The position numbers and the translations under genes were made by a program. Shown piece after piece: positions 12,123-26,016 of a stretch of 64,000 bases of DNA; position 1 is the first letter of the stretch, and every line of letters starts with the position of its first letter. Below the pieces are notes generated by a model. The model made no database searches. It was given only the letters and a program-made list of their open reading frames with translations, and was not told the origin of the DNA. The stretch lies in assembly GCA_002633025.1 (NCBI GenBank), contig NMRB01000075.1, forward strand, positions 673,858 to 737,857, written 5' to 3'. Source of the stretch: Notospermus geniculatus. Taxonomy: Eukaryota; Nemertea; Pilidiophora; Heteronemertea; Lineidae.

Positions 12123-12972
12123 AGGTCAAAGTCACTCTATGTTGACGCTGTCTTAGGATGAAAATGCCACAATTGAAAGCATTTTTAAATGGAAATTTAT
12201 TTCAGATGACTTTTTACACTGCAACAAAACTCTATTTTACTTGTACAAAAGAAGTTGCTGCATTTTTTCATCCAGGTGCATTCATTTCACGTCCGAAATA
12301 TTAGAAGTGTCAACTGTCAGTGACCTTGACCTTATAATGTGACACGCGGTGGTGTCAGTTGTTTAGTTGCCGATATTTATTTTGTGATAAAAATTCACGT
12401 AGAAATCATTTCATATAAACCGTGGCTTTAAACTTGGTGTCTTTGAAAGGAGTGCAGCGAGCACTCCAGCGTTGAACAATTTTGAAATTGCCTACGGAGA
12501 GGAATGAAACCTGCTTGATTTTGATATATCAGCACCTTTTAAGCTCATGTTATTCCGACAGACGCCAGCCATGTGGTGACACTTTTGAACCATCTATTGT
12601 TCACAACAGCTGGGTTTGAAAATCAGGTTGATGTAGTGGTATTGAGTTAGACAGAGTTCAAGTGGGATGTTTTCGCAACGAAAGTCTGAATTAAATTCTT
12701 ATGAAAATTTTTATTTTTGAGGCATATTTTAGATATTGTTGAAATATACTCTATATTTCCTGTGAATGGAGGGCCGTGACGATTTCTGGTAGCTGTGCTT
12801 TGGTGTTGAAACTGAAAGTGCCGCGATAGCAAAGGTCGGTATAAAAGGCATCCAGAAACATGCGGTGCAATGGCGCGAAAGGTCGAAAGAGTCACAAACA
12901 AAGGCTCACAGCGCCACCAAATGGCAGTAGTTTGAAGGTCCACCATTCTCCAAACACTTGTATGACTTCACC

Positions 12973-13401
12973 CAATCTCGTACCCAGAGATTAGTTACGC
13001 TCGGCCGAGGTTGAGGGTGAATATACACTAATCTCTTGAGACGGCTACGAACTACTTCGGAGTTTGCAAGGCATGTGTGTTACACATGGCGCATGAATAT
13101 ACATGTATACTAATTTTTGACCGTTTCACTCCAAGTTTATATGGCGCGCCAAGTACATGTAGTGCTGTGGATTATCCTCAATAAATACAACTGATCCCTC
13201 ATAAAAACCTTCCTAACGACATTTTTGTGTATAACATTTTACACTCAAGTTATTTCAATGCATTTGCGGTTAAAATTCGGTCTAAAATTGCACGATGCTC
13301 CAAATCACACGCAAGGCATAAAATGGCCAGCCGTCTCCAGAGATTAGTGGAGCGACATACAACCTCGGCCCGAGCGTAACGAATCTCTGGGTACGAGATT
13401 G
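12973..13401. mobile_element. ~430-base TIR element, copy 1
   Basis: Ends are CAATCTCGTACCCAGAGATT and its near reverse complement, followed inward by GCTCGG-CCGAGGTTG. A second copy of similar length lies at 18570-18980. It contains an AATAAA at 13180-13185, about 1.06 kb past the TREX stop. Confidence 0.85.
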
Positions 13402-16297
13402 TGACTTCACCATCAGTGGCATTATTCCACATGCGCTTATTTTGAACTTTTTTAGCTCAAAGCAAGTGGAAAAAAATCGCCCCGACATATTTAAATCAAG
13501 TGGGTTTCATTTCTCTACTTATTTCAGGTTATTCAAGAACGATGTCAATCAATAATATTGGATGCCCACTTATTTTACAATTTGAGTGCGTTTTTTCATA
13601 CTCTTGTGTCAGATGCTTCAATGCTTCAATCTCGCGTATTATGGCTGATCTGCAAAAAGTGCTGAATGGACTTCAAAATGGCACTTTCCACTGAGTCTCA
13701 AAGCGCTTCGGATCATTTTCCCACTCTCTCTTGAAACTCATCCAGGGAACTCAAGAAGCAGCTCATTCGGTGCATTTTGGTCCTTTCAGACCAGTTGAAA
13801 GTACCGGTACAAAGGGGTGACATCTCAACCATTGCACTGCCCAAAATTGAAATGGGAGACTGCACTCCCCAAAATTGAAATAGGGGATTGTTGCAGCTAG
13901 AGCATGTGAAGCAGTCCGCTCTTTTGAAATCCTAATTTCCCCACTGGGTTTGTTTTGCTGTCTGGTTTCAGAAAGTTTTTCAGCCGCATGCAGTGATTGG
14001 AGTCGTCTGGGACAGGGTGTGATAAAGTGGGTTTATCAGTCATAAATCTTATAAAATGTAGTGACAATCTGTTGAAAATCATTGAAATTAATCGAAAATA
14101 AGTCAGGATTTTGTGGAATTTCGGAATTCCAATCTGTTGCTGTATGCATGACACTTTTTGATGTACATGTACATTATATTTTTGTTCTCCGAAAATATAA
14201 GGAGGTGATGTCACCACAGGTGGATCATCCCATTATGTAAGGAGCGCCAGGATTGGTCAGTTTCATTCACTTTGTAGGAATCAACCAATCAGTGGAGCCG
14301 GTCTTTATCATTTCAATATGACAGTTGTTTTTCAAGAATTTTCAATGATTTTGGCCTAGATTTGCACGAGAGCTTGTAGCTTGCAGTGAAATTGCACGTC
14401 CAGATTTTAGTTTTTACACAAAAATACACAAACGTTGTTGGACTCTTTCTCTTATATAACTGTAGAAAAGAGGGACTTTTATATATTTTGAATTTTTGAT
14501 GTTTTCATGCTATTCCAATATCAAATTTAAATTGTATCTGAACAGTGTTATTTACAAATCATGCTTTAGCAGTTTGGAGGGTGAGTTTTAGCTTTACACG
14601 CTGATAGATTTTAGTGGTTTCATGATCTTGAAGGATATTCCCATTTTGATATTTAACCCTACGTTCCAAGCTGCGTATGGTCCTGTTTTCTTGCCTCTGG
14701 TTTTGCGATGTCTCAAAGGTCAAATCAAATTTATCAAAACGGGCTGCAGAGTGGTATAGTAAATTCATCAGCGCTGTCCCTGCTGAGGTCGCGGGTGTGA
14801 TCCCCGGCCTGACCCATTCTTCATGTAGGCGAGAGTGATGCAGATGATGTAAATGGCCAAAGAGGGCCTGGAACTGGTCACATAAGAGCCCAATCTTCGG
14901 TGGCCATTTTCTGAAAAATGGCCACTAAATGACCTTGGGAAATTTTGAGCCCTGCATTTTGGAATTGACCTACCAAAAGCAAAACCAGACCAGAGGTAAA
15001 AAGAGAGTTCACAAACGCTCAGGACGTAGAAGGTACATGTAGTCAACATTTCGGATTATTATTCTGAAAATTTTAAAACTTTGCGTGATGTTTTCCATTG
15101 TGTTCATATCTTTGAAGGTGACAGAAAAAATAAAGTTTGTTGGTTCACATTGTGGTTGAACGAGATGTTATTTGGTGTACATACGTTATTTATTTGAACT
15201 AAACCCGGTTTAAACTTTGATATAAAGTGTCTTATTCAGCAGCATTCACCTGGGGGGGGGGGGGGTTACTCTTCAGAAGTGAAAAATTACCTACTGGCAA
15301 TGGTATCGTAGCCAGGTGTGCCTACACGTACCTGTGGTTTCCTGGGGTGGAGACGGAAAACAGAGGGCAGAAAACTTAAATCTGATTTCCAAATCCAATA
15401 ACTGTAGATCCATACTTTTTCATTTGGAACAACATTTATGAGAATTTGACCAGGTACCGGTAAGCCCTTTTCAACTCGTTACTCTCATTTGGTCCCTGCT
15501 CGCTTCCACTTATTAAACATACCAGTGGAGAGCTCAGAGCTTGGGATCAGGAGGGTTACAAAAACTTGGGAATCTATAACTACCCAACTGCACACTCACT
15601 TTGGAATGCTAAAAGTCTGACTTGAAAACTTACAAAACCAACGTGGGACGTCACTGACATTGTCAATGTACAGGAGAAAGCATGGGCGCTGGCCTTGCCA
15701 ACATTGACGTGATGCGGCAATTTTACTGCGTTTGGCGTGGAGACGTTGTTCCCAATCAAGTGCAATGACCTATAAAGTGAGTTTGGAAAAGTATCAAAAA
15801 GAGTTAACCACAATGTGATGTTGGAGAGTATGGCAGGATGTTTTGCTGACTGTTGCCTCCCTTTGCATAAAAAATTCGCTATTTGTCCATAAAATTGTTA
15901 CTTCTTGTGTTTTTGGGGCAAAGTCATGACAGTTGTTAACGGCCAGTTAGACATGTATTTGCATTACATGTGCTCAAGTCAAAAATGCTTTTTGATATAA
16001 TAAAAAAGGGCATTCTACAGTTGAAAAGAATTTTCCTTTGCCATGTTTTTTAGCCATGGGAATATCCGTTAAGAGCATATGTACTTGTATTTTGAATGGG
16101 ACCTTGTATAAATGTAAACAATGCAAAATCGCACGAGAGAATAATTTTGAAAAATCATGTCGCAAAATCATTCACCAGTCTATCGTTGTATACATTGATC
16201 ATGTTGATACAGAGCACTGTATTCTAATTCTTATACAGTTTGTAGTGGTTTTCCCCATTTTTTTAAAGATTTTAAACTTCCAGTGATACTGCAGAAT

Positions 16298-16459
16298 GAC
16301 TTCCAATGAGACTGCATTGTGAGCTAACTTCCAATGAGGCTGCATTGTGAGCTAACTTCCAATGAGGCCATTCAATGAAACTGCGTTGTGAGCTAACTTC
16401 CAATGAGGCCATTCAATGAGACTGCATTGTGAGCTAACTTCCACTGAGGTTGCGTTGAG
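16298..16459. repeat. Minisatellite of ~28/41-base units
   Basis: Five to six copies of a unit containing ACTTCCAATGAG, CTGCATTGTGAGCTA and, in some copies, an extra GGCCATTCAATGA block, so short and long forms alternate. Confidence 0.85.
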
Positions 16460-16767
16460 AACTTTGGGCCAGCTCTCTGAATAGTTGTAGACAGTTCAGC
16501 TGTGCATCGCCATTGAATTACATTATTGTCCTGATACTTGTGCTGTGGCACGCCAGGGGGAGGAAACTTGGTAAAAAGTTGTGGTTTTGACTGCTATAAC
16601 CTTATCTGTCCATTTAAATTTGTGTTGCATAGAAAGTATGATGTTCCTGTATGTTTTGAACGTGTGTAAACATTGTGTTGGATCCACTAGAGATCCTGAA
16701 ATGACCGTTAAACTTCAGAATACTACAAACATTGCACGATTACATATATTTTATCTTTTTGACCAGC

Positions 16768-16984
16768 TACCGTATATGCAAATATTTTCGCTTGTAAAAT
16801 TCTCGCAAAAATTGCAAAATCAAAATTTCGCCGCAAATATTAATACACACATAAACGTTTCCCCCAACAATCCAGTCAGTTCCCTTCCCTGCCCTTGGCG
16901 CGAACATTAATCCACGCAAAACAGAAGAAAAAAAATTTCAATTCGTGAAATAGTATCCGCGAAAATATTTGCGTATACGCGGTA
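16768..16984. mobile_element. MITE with TACCGTATATGCAAATATTT ends
   Basis: The left end reads TACCGTATATGCAAATATTT and the right end GCGAAAATATTTGCGTATAC then GCGGTA. The inside has further CGCAAAAATT-type short repeats and no gene. Confidence 0.75.
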
Positions 16985-18569
16985 TATTGATAAACTTTAT
17001 TCTTTTCATTGAATTTCGTAATTCCGTGGGTCCCCTGTGTGATCCAACTCCATTAAGGTCCTGGAACGGTAAAATGTTTGTTCTCGAACTTTTAATTATT
17101 CCCCAATATTTTCTCAATCTGTCTCAATCTCCCCTAGCCCAGAGGTACAGTGTTCCGTGTTTTTGGTTTGCCCCACTTCTGACCTCTGTGTTGGAGATTG
17201 AATCCGTCTGTCTCTAATGTTGTTGCAGTTGGCTCATCATAAACAGGCTTGACCTTTTCCAAGAGTGCTGCACATGGCTAGTCCACTTGCTGTCTCATAT
17301 CCTACGACAACCCAAACATGCCAAATGTTTGTAGTATTCTAAAAAGTTTAAGTTCACATAGTTTTAAAAGGTTTTGAATTGAAAGTTTGTACAGAGCTAG
17401 TCAGATTTTGTTTGTGATTGTTTTTGCGCTAGTGACTATATAACACTTCATGACTTCAGGTTGTTAATGTGCGTGGTTTTTAACGTCGAATTTTGTGCTT
17501 CTCAATTGGTAAGTCCAAAACTTCAGTCGGCATCTGAGTTTACCTGCACTTGGTTGAGTTTCTGGACCCCCCCCCCCCTCATCCGAATGTTTACATCGCT
17601 TTCAAACAATCGAATTCATTTCTGCCAGGGAGTGTGGACTAAAATATGAGAGAACTCGCTTTAGAGAAGTCACTTTTGAAAAGGATCTTTGCAGAGGAAA
17701 ACCTAAAAAACTTTGCACATGAACAACCTCGATGACAGTGTGAGCCAGTTGCCTGTTACGTATCTCTAGGTGAGCAGTTTGGAATAGGCCTATGTTTTAA
17801 CAAACTTTGGTCACAGTGATGCATCATTTGTATGAAAAAAATTTGATATGTCATTCACAGATCATTTCTTATTTTATGCCGTCCCCTCATAATCTTTAAC
17901 AAATTTTGACAAATTTCTGACAGGTGTCAATCATTCTGAAGGAAAAGCAGATGACATCTCTAATAAATGTTTACAGGTTTTCTAGTGAAATTCAATTGAA
18001 GACAGGTTGTTTGATTTCATCTTTTGTGATGTATTTGTTTACGTGCCATGCTGTCTGCATAGAAATTACTGTACTACAGATGGGAATGAGAATTTCAGTG
18101 ATTCGGTTTTCAAGAAATTTTATGAATATTTTGGGAAAAAGTGAAGTTTTGAAAGTGACTGAAAAGGTCAGAATCATTCAAAAATGAAGTTTTTCATGGG
18201 GTCAACTATTTCTGGGTATTGAACTGCAATTTCATTTATTTCACAGGCTATTATTCCCATCTAGCAATGTTCCTATTGAATGCGTCTACCACATTTTAAA
18301 ATATGGGCCCACCTGACCTCATTTAAAAACAGGCCCACTTGACCTCATTTTGAATTGTATCGGTAGATAATTTATTGATTGTTTTGTGTCGAGACAAAGA
18401 GTGTGTGCCTCAAACCTGGACAAATAAAAGATTTTTACACTCATCAACACCTGTACTAAAATCGACGCTTTGAAAGTGAAGCACTCTAAAGGGACATGTA
18501 TTGTATTAATTTCGGATACATGTACATTATGTAGTAACACCTTTGTACTTTGGCAGCGACTGTGTCCAG

Positions 18570-18980
18570 CAATCTCGTACCCAGCGATTCATTACACTTG
18601 GGCCGAGGTTGTAGGTTGCTCCACTAATCTCTGGAGACGGCTGGCTATTTCACACCTTAAGTGTGATTTGTGACATCGTGCGATTTTAGACCCCAGGTGC
18701 ATTCAAATAACTGCAGTGTAAAATATTACAGACAAAAATGTCCTCAGAAAGTTTTTCATGGGGGATCTGTTGTATTTATTAAGGAAAAAACAAAGCACTA
18801 TTTGGAGCTCTATATAAACTTGAGGTGAAACAGACAAAAATTAGTACCCGTATATATTCATGCGCAGTGTGTAACACACGTATCTTGGAAACCTCGAAGT
18901 AGTCCGTAGCTGTCTCCAGAGATCAGTGGAGCGACCTACAACCTCGGCCCAAGCGTAACGAATCTCTGGGTACGAGATTG
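18570..18980. mobile_element. ~430-base TIR element, copy 2
   Basis: Same ends as the element at 12973-13401 (CAATCTCGTACCCAG and CTGGGTACGAGATTG) but in the opposite internal orientation, with matching internal words such as GTGTGTAACACAC and TTCATGCGC. Confidence 0.85.
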
Positions 18981-19283
18981 TGTATCAAGCTTCAGGAGTG
19001 CATCTCAGACGTGAATCTGTACATGTAGGTTTGCTGCAAGTTTGAGTGGTGTTGGGTGCCAACTGTGCCATAGTCCAATTGCTAAAAGTTACAAAGTTAA
19101 AACTCGGGTTTTATAGTCCGATATTAACGACGGAAGAGGTTTTCATCCGACTTTACACTTTAAACCCAGTCTGTCCTGAAACCTTTCAGTAGAACTCAGA
19201 TGAACTGCTCATTCAGTGCTACAATTCGAGCATTTCCGACCAGTAGCCATTTATACACCTGGGTGGAGAGAGGCCAATGAGGT

Positions 19284-19380
19284 TAAGAGACTTGCCCAAA
19301 GTCTCACGCCACAGTGGAATTTGAACCCGGGACTCTCTGACCACTAGTCAGAGACCCAAACAACTACACCACCGTGGCTG
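19284..19380 (-). mobile_element. tRNA-derived SINE head, copy 2
   Basis: Same family as 6648-6733: on the minus strand a B-box-like GGTTCAAATT sits after TCTGACTAGTGGTCAGAGA and a GTAGTTGTTTGGG A-box region. Confidence 0.65.
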
Positions 19381-19619
19381 TGTCTACCCCCAGCAGATCA
19401 TTCAGTTCGTTCAACTTACAATGTAGCGCTACCTCTCATTATTATTACCACTCAAAACAATCAATTACATGTATTGAGAGAAGTCAAATGAGTACAAGAG
19501 GTATCATTAAGTTTATGGTTCTGCACCGGAATACCCCAGTCAATTTCATCGGCATCAACAGACCTGCACCGACACTCGGGTCTTCATCCATGGGTCTCTC
19601 CTATTCTCCCCAGGATAAG

Positions 19620-19871
19620 CAGGGGCGTAGCTAGTGGGGGAGGGGGTGCAAATGCCCCCAGAGCAAATAGGGACTAAGCAAATTTTTCCTCCAAAAGGTC
19701 ATTTCCCCTCTTCAAGCCAAGTTATGGTGGTGTCAGATGTGGGGAAAATGCATCTGAGAGGATGTAGATTTTCAATTTTTTTCTGGGGGAGGACCCCAGA
19801 CCCCCCACCGACTTCGCCCTCCAGACTCCATCAATTTTGCCCCCCTAGGACATAAGCTAGATACACCCCTG
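19620..19871. mobile_element. G-rich/C-rich ended element, CAGGGGCGTAGCTAG family, copy 1
   Basis: Starts CAGGGGCGTAGCTAG and ends CTAGATACACCCCTG, with a GGGGGAGGGGG tract near the left end and CCCCCC tracts near the right. The copy at 26017-26295 is closely similar inside (CAAATTTTTCCTC, TTCAAGCCAAGTTAT). Confidence 0.85.
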
Positions 19872-21101
19872 CTAAGGATATGCTTTCTGCTGCAGGAGTG
19901 CTTAGGCTGCAGCTGTTGAGTAGGCCTACTCTGTCATCAGTACATGCTCATGGACTGGGAACTTTAGAGTCTGTGGATAGTTTATTGGGTTGCACTAAAG
20001 TACATATTTATCAAAACCATTTATGGTTGCACACATTCTCCAACAGCAGAGCTTTGGTCTCCTTCCCCCTCATACACGTACACTCGCACACAGTGTGAGT
20101 GTATGAAGTGTAGCGAGGTAAAAACCTGTGGTGGGAGGATGGGTCACAAATCTCATCTGCTCAGAGAATACTGAACTCAAGGTGGAGCAGACATTAAGTT
20201 TTCTGGAAACCTTGGAAATGAATTGGAAAGAATTTGAAGAAACATTCTTCAGATGGTTGATAGGAACAAACTTCCTTCAAATATTTTTCAATCAAGACCA
20301 CGGTGTGAGAAAACTTTGACAGTTGATGCCGTCTGCTGGACTCTGGGAACAATCATTATAATTTTCCTACCTGTTTATTTGGTGAAGTGTTTTCACGGCT
20401 GACGCTGCAAAAAAAGAGAAAAAATCTGCAATTAGTATTGCATTGGGTCCATTAACAGTCAGTTACATTGCTTTGATAGCATTCGTGGACATGATTGTAC
20501 ACAATTAGTGGTCGAGTGTGACCATTGGTCTAGGTCGTTATTTGGAACATTCTAAACCAACTCAATGCTGTATTTCTGTATATATAGCTACACATTAGTT
20601 TTTCTTGAATCCCAAGTTTTTTATGTAGTGCATAATGCATTGTAATGCATCCCTGGATTTGGCAATGTACGCAATCACTAGAAAAATTGTCGGCACTCGT
20701 GAATTAGGGTGCTACAGTCCTGACGTTGGTTCATTTTTGCTGCTGCAAAATTCTTGTAATTACATGGGCATTGAGGATTCAGTACTTGATCAAGAGTATG
20801 ACATCTTGTTTTAAACCACTGGTTGTCCCTTGTAACTAGTCCCCTCGGTAAATTTTAACCCCTTCTGAGCCAGAGAGCTCGGTGGTTGTAGTTCCTAGTC
20901 TTCACACCAGATGGCAATCATATGTATAGGCTATTTCGGATTGTTCGGTCTGTTATTTTAGAACTGCAATTATTATGATCTTACCACTTGTCTTATTGAC
21001 CTTTGCAATGAGAATCATATCTGTGTAAAAAGCTGCAATATTGTTCTAGTAGAGGTTAACATTTACAAAACTACAAGGCGACGTGCCAGCACTTTTGAGT
21101 G

Positions 21102-21286
21102 TAAAGGCCTGTTTCCACTACAACGGATTCCGCTGCGGTTTGCGGCGCCGGAGCAGTTTTCACAGGCATTGGGATAATTAACACGCCATGTATTGTTAAA
21201 CCATCGAAGAATTATCCAAAACCCTGTGAAAAGTGCTCTGGCACCGCAAACCACAGCGGAATCCGTTGTAGTGCTAACAGGCCTTA
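21102..21286. mobile_element. Foldback MITE
   Basis: The arms match in inverted orientation: AAGGCCTGTTTCCACTACAA at the left and its counterpart near 21286, plus CAACGGATTCCGCTG and TTTTCACAGG further in. Confidence 0.85.
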
Positions 21287-21435
21287 AGTCTGTCAAGTCC
21301 AAGTGATTGTAAAAAACGTGTAAAATGTAAAATTCACTGAATACAGTAGGAGGGCACTACAGCTGTTATACATGTACATGTATTTGAAAAATATTCTCAC
21401 TTTCACTTCTGTAGATCAGATCTGTTTTTCAGTAC

Positions 21436-21736
21436 ATTGGGTGATTTCAAAGTTGGTTTTAACACCGGTTTTACAATGCATTAAAGCAGTGTAAAACCGG
21501 TATTAAAGGAGCACGGTATTGGATCTCAAATGCGTTATTTGACTGCCGACGTAGAGGGAGCCACCTAGCGGCAGTAAGACGAACTACAAAAATGCATTAC
21601 AAAATGTACGCAGTAAATCGGGTCATTCGCCGAGACGTAGTCAGACCCCTGGGTTGGGGAGTGGCGCGGTGGCGCCGGCTGTCGAGAAAAAGTGGCAATA
21701 CCGTGCTCCTTTAAACCAGCTTTGAAATCACCCAAT
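21436..21736. mobile_element. MITE with a nested TTAA-flanked element (21503-21714)
   Basis: The outer ends are ATTGGGTGATTTCAAAG and its reverse complement. Inside, TTAAAGGAGCACGGTATT and its reverse complement bound a second element flanked by TTAA, the target duplication typical of piggyBac-type transposition. A relative of the inner element lies at about 24540-24742. Confidence 0.8.
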
Positions 21737-22074
21737 CTCTGCTGACTGCCAATTGTACCACTTGACTGCGATTGACAGGAATTCCAGTCCATGACGTCAT
21801 GGTGGAGCCACCGTCAGCATGACGTCAGGTACTTAAATCCGGTGACGACACGTACTTAGATGCACTACATGACGTCATGACGTGAATTTCTGTAGCAAAG
21901 TGGTTAACCCTCACTGGAAAGTTTCCTTACCTTGCAGCGCACAAGGGCAAAGAAATAGGCTAAGTGTCGACTTCATTGTGGAAAATAAACTTTTATTCAT
22001 TACTGGTTCGATCGAAAATCTCAACGTGTTGGAGGCGTTCATGTAGCATTTGTTGAAGTTTAAAGTCCTGCCTT

Positions 22075-22275
22075 AAGGTGCATTCACACCCAAATCAGAT
22101 TCTAGTACAATTCCCTTAAACCAATAGGTTCAGGGTTATTTCAGTAAGCATCCACACAGAAATCCTGCATGCCGATTTCTGTGTGGACGCTTCGTTGAAA
22201 TAGTGTTGAACCCATTGGTTTGCCAGCGCCACACCGCAAAACGAATCAGAATCCAGTTTGGTGTGAATGCACCTT
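22075..22275. mobile_element. Foldback MITE
   Basis: Ends AAGGTGCATTCACACC and GGTGTGAATGCACCTT are perfect reverse complements. The inner part is also palindromic (ACAGAAATC, GATTTCTGTGTGG). Confidence 0.9.
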
Positions 22276-22516
22276 CACAACGCGCCTTCACAATCCGATC
22301 AAGGTTAATATGTCAAGATTTTACCGTGTGTGTAATATATTTTGATATATTTGTAAATGTACTTTGACAAGTTCGAACTTGTGTTCTTTTCTGTTTCTTT
22401 ATCTTGATAACTTTAACTCTTGACATTGAACATGTTGAAACAAACGACTTTAGTTTTCTGAAGTGCAACTCGGTTCGTCTATACTTGACAGAATGGCACG
22501 GATGAGTTTCACTGGC

Positions 22517-22639
22517 AGCCATCTTGCCAAAATTAGGTCATCGTCATGGTGATTCTCTTCCAGTGTGACAGATGATTGGTTCTCCCATCCCAGTGGGGGA
22601 AATCACCATGGCGATGACCTAATTTTGGCAGTATGGCTG
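22517..22639. repeat. Inverted repeat, possible MITE
   Basis: TGCCAAAATTAGGTCATCG near the left end is matched in inverted form by CGATGACCTAATTTTGGCA near the right, with ATGGTGATT/AATCACCAT inside. Confidence 0.75.
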
Positions 22640-22864
22640 CTAGTAGAACTTATCTGTACATGTAGGATGGACAAGGTCATTTCTGTTTGAAAATCCGAAA
22701 TTGTTTCTGCAATATCCTTGTCTAGGTGTAGCTAAGTCACCTTAGATTCCTATATACATACGCAGGTACTTTATTTACCAGTAGTGTGCTAGGCACAGAT
22801 TGACCAAGTGGTTTTCCTATTTTACTTGCCAGGGTCTTTGAATGTGTTGAAGGAACAGATCAGA

Positions 22865-22956
22865 CTGTAAAGTATAATTCACCCTTACTTCAACATGGGC
22901 AAAGTGCCAACTGTAAAGTATAATTCACCCTTACTTCAACATGGGCAAAGTGCCAA
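22865..22956. repeat. Perfect 46-base tandem duplication
   Basis: Two adjacent identical 46-base units start CTGTAAAGTATAATTCACCC. They lack any differences, so the duplication is recent or an assembly artefact. Confidence 0.9.
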
Positions 22957-23165
22957 TCTGGGAAATGGTGAATCATACTTTAAACATGGATATTTTTGCA
23001 AACGCGGGATGAAATATTGGGAACGTGAAGCAATATAGAAACTAATCTTCACCAAGAGAACTGTCATGATATGTGTAATGATTATATCTGTTGTCGTTTA
23101 ACAGTATTGACCCTTACACTGTCAGCGGTGATTTCATCATAATTGATTGGGGTGTTGGGGTGGCG

Positions 23166-23330
23166 CAGTGGAATCATCCGTACTTGCCACCAATGAGGTC
23201 ACAGGTTCGCGCCCCGGTCAGGCAAGTGGCTTTATGTGGTAGAAAGGGCGATCTCTCCTCGACATTGTAGGTTTCCTCCGGGGCTCTGGTTTTCTTCTAC
23301 ATTACATATAAATATCGCCAAGTATATTTT
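23166..23330 (+). mobile_element. tRNA-derived SINE, second family
   Basis: A GGTGGCGCAGTGG-like A-box region is followed by B box GGTTCGCGCC, then a body with GTTTCCTCCGGGGCTCTGG. A related head is at about 41005-41095. Confidence 0.6.
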
Positions 23331-26016
23331 CAAATTGACAGTATGTACCAAGGCAGTGCAAAGGTTAAATCTGTTGTATGCATTTTTGTGGCCCGATGCA
23401 TTGTGCATGCCATGTACATTTTAGTACAGAGTGGATTACAGAACTCGATGGCCCTAAAAATTAGGCACAGGTTACAGATATGGCAGTTTTACAGGGTACG
23501 GCACCCAATATTTCCACTCAGACCTAACCCTAACACTACCCCTGACATTAACCCTAACCCTTCCTCTAACATTTACCGTGACCCTAACCCTTAAGCCCCA
23601 GTGTCCATATTCATAAACATACTTAAGTCAAGAAATAGAAACGGGTTTCTAAGGTGAAAGACATCGTTTCTTACCAGTTTCAAACCCACGGACCCTCGCA
23701 TTAGGCATCAATCACCGGCACTAAGGGGCAGCATACTTAAGTCAAAGTGGGATACTTATCTTTTGTGTTAAACAAAGGATAAGTGTCACACTTAATAGAA
23801 TTAAGTAGTTTTATGAATATGGACCAAGGCCCTAAAGACAAAACTACTGCCGTATTCCATTCAATGGAAAATGCATTAGAAACTGCTGTATCTGTAGACA
23901 GTGGTGTAAAAAAATATAACTTGCCCCACTGCTCCCTTTAATTTAATGTGACGTACAAAAACTTACTTCTAATTTGGGAAGCTTTCTGCTCCTTTGACTA
24001 ATAATTTGTAAGTTTGACGATAAGTTTGTTGAGCGTCTTTGTTACAGAGCTTGGAAAACACTTGTAAAATGAGAGAAAACTATTACACTGTACGACAAGT
24101 TCACCATATTGCACTAAGTATGTTTTTAATAAAGTAGTGCATTTATTATCATATTGAAAGTTTGTGGTCTGTTTATCTAAAGCTTCACCTCTTGTCATGT
24201 CATTCTGTATTATAGGGCAAGAACTGGGGTAGTTACTAAATGGTGATGCCCCCTAGTGGTCAAACTATTTGTCAAACTATTTACCACTGGGTTGGGAAGC
24301 CAATAGATGATTCTCGAATTCGCAGATCTGCGCACTTCCGTCGAAATCTCGGAACGAGTTCAGAATCCCCGATCAGCACCCAAAAAAAGGTCATCGATTG
24401 ACAGAATATAAAGCCGCATTGTACATTAGGATTTCCATTGTGTGCCATGGACTGACGTCACCTCCGATCAGGGATTCTAAACTTCCGCCGAAATCTCAAC
24501 CAGAACATCAATCTGAAACCAGCATGGTATTCCTGCGATCTTATTGGTATTATGTAGGAGGGAGCCACCTAGTGGCAGCAATACGACCACAACAAGCATT
24601 ACAAAGTGTACATGTACGTAGTACATTGAGTCCGTTCGCCGACAATGGAGTTAGTCCTTCGGGCTGGAGAGTGGAGCACACGGCGATCGCCGATGTTGGC
24701 GCCGGCTGTTGAGAAAGCGGCAAATACCGGGCTCCACTCCTTTAACACTTTCCTCAAATGCGACATCCGACGGGTTTTCCAAGGACTGCCTCACATTATG
24801 CTCCATTTACCAGCCTGAATGTACAGCAGAACACTTACCTATCTTGTTGCGGTGGCCAAGGCGTTTGTCGAGCTCAGCAAGTGATGATCCAAACTGCAGG
24901 TCAGAATGCACAGTGTATAGTCCCTAAATGTACAGAAAGAACAGCATGGTGTTGACAGCCTGCACTCTGGTGAGGCTCTGAGCTTATGAAAGGTGTAAGG
25001 GTCTACAACCAAGGGTCATGGGACCATCAAAATAGAAGTAGACCTAGACAATATGGCACAACACAGGGATAAGGAAATGTGACTTGCACACAAGAACATG
25101 ACGCATGCACATAACAATAGAGCATGAAATAGACATAAACAGAGGAACACCCTAAATCCCCTATAGAATTGGTAAGTGCAGATTCATGGGGCATGTGTAC
25201 AAGACCAATATACTAATATACAGATTGTGAACAGGGTCCGTATTCATGAACATACTCAAGTCAAAATGTGAAACTTATCTTTTGTGTTGAACAAAGGATA
25301 AGTGTGACACTTAGGGACTTAAGTATGTTTATGAATATGGACCCTAAAACCTCAGGAGTGAATTGACAGGTGCAGGAATCAGGGGGCATAAAAACCAACT
25401 ATTGAGGAATAGGTGCCAAAGCAAGACAATTGTGAGGTGGTCTAGGACCCACTTTTCTTAGTTGTGACATGTGCATACTTTTTCAAATTTCTCTCTATTA
25501 GCCCTAGTTTCTAAGGTATTTCTAGGCCTAGTTCAGTTTACTACAAATAACATGACCAAGTTATAAATTTGAGATTTATTGTTTTAAATTGCTCTATATT
25601 ATCAAGAGTATTTACAAATTGCACACCTACAGCAAGAATTACAGCAAAATTTTTAATAAATTCTCCTTCAACCAATTACAGTTGACTCTTAGTTAGAGGA
25701 TGCAGCAAAGGATGGACAAAAGGCACATTATTAATCATAGATGCAGAAAAAAATTTTAAAATTCTGAAATTTCACAGAGGCAATATGGCAAGGAAGTTAA
25801 CTTTGAGTTTGTTACATCTTAGACACATATACTTCCTAATTTTACATGTATGAAAATACTTTCAAAATACTCAGACATTTTACTCCTTATGTAAGTGTCC
25901 TGTATTTGCATAGGGTACTGAAGCTCTCCTCAGGTTAACTTATTACCGGCAGCATCTCAATCAGACAGACCCCCAACCTGCCCCGACAAGCGTTCCAATG
26001 AATCACTCCTACTCCT

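Noticed and set aside
23522-23592. CCCTAAC-type words resembling telomere repeats
   Set aside because: Units are irregular and interspersed with other words, and the site is internal; a degenerate simple repeat is more likely.
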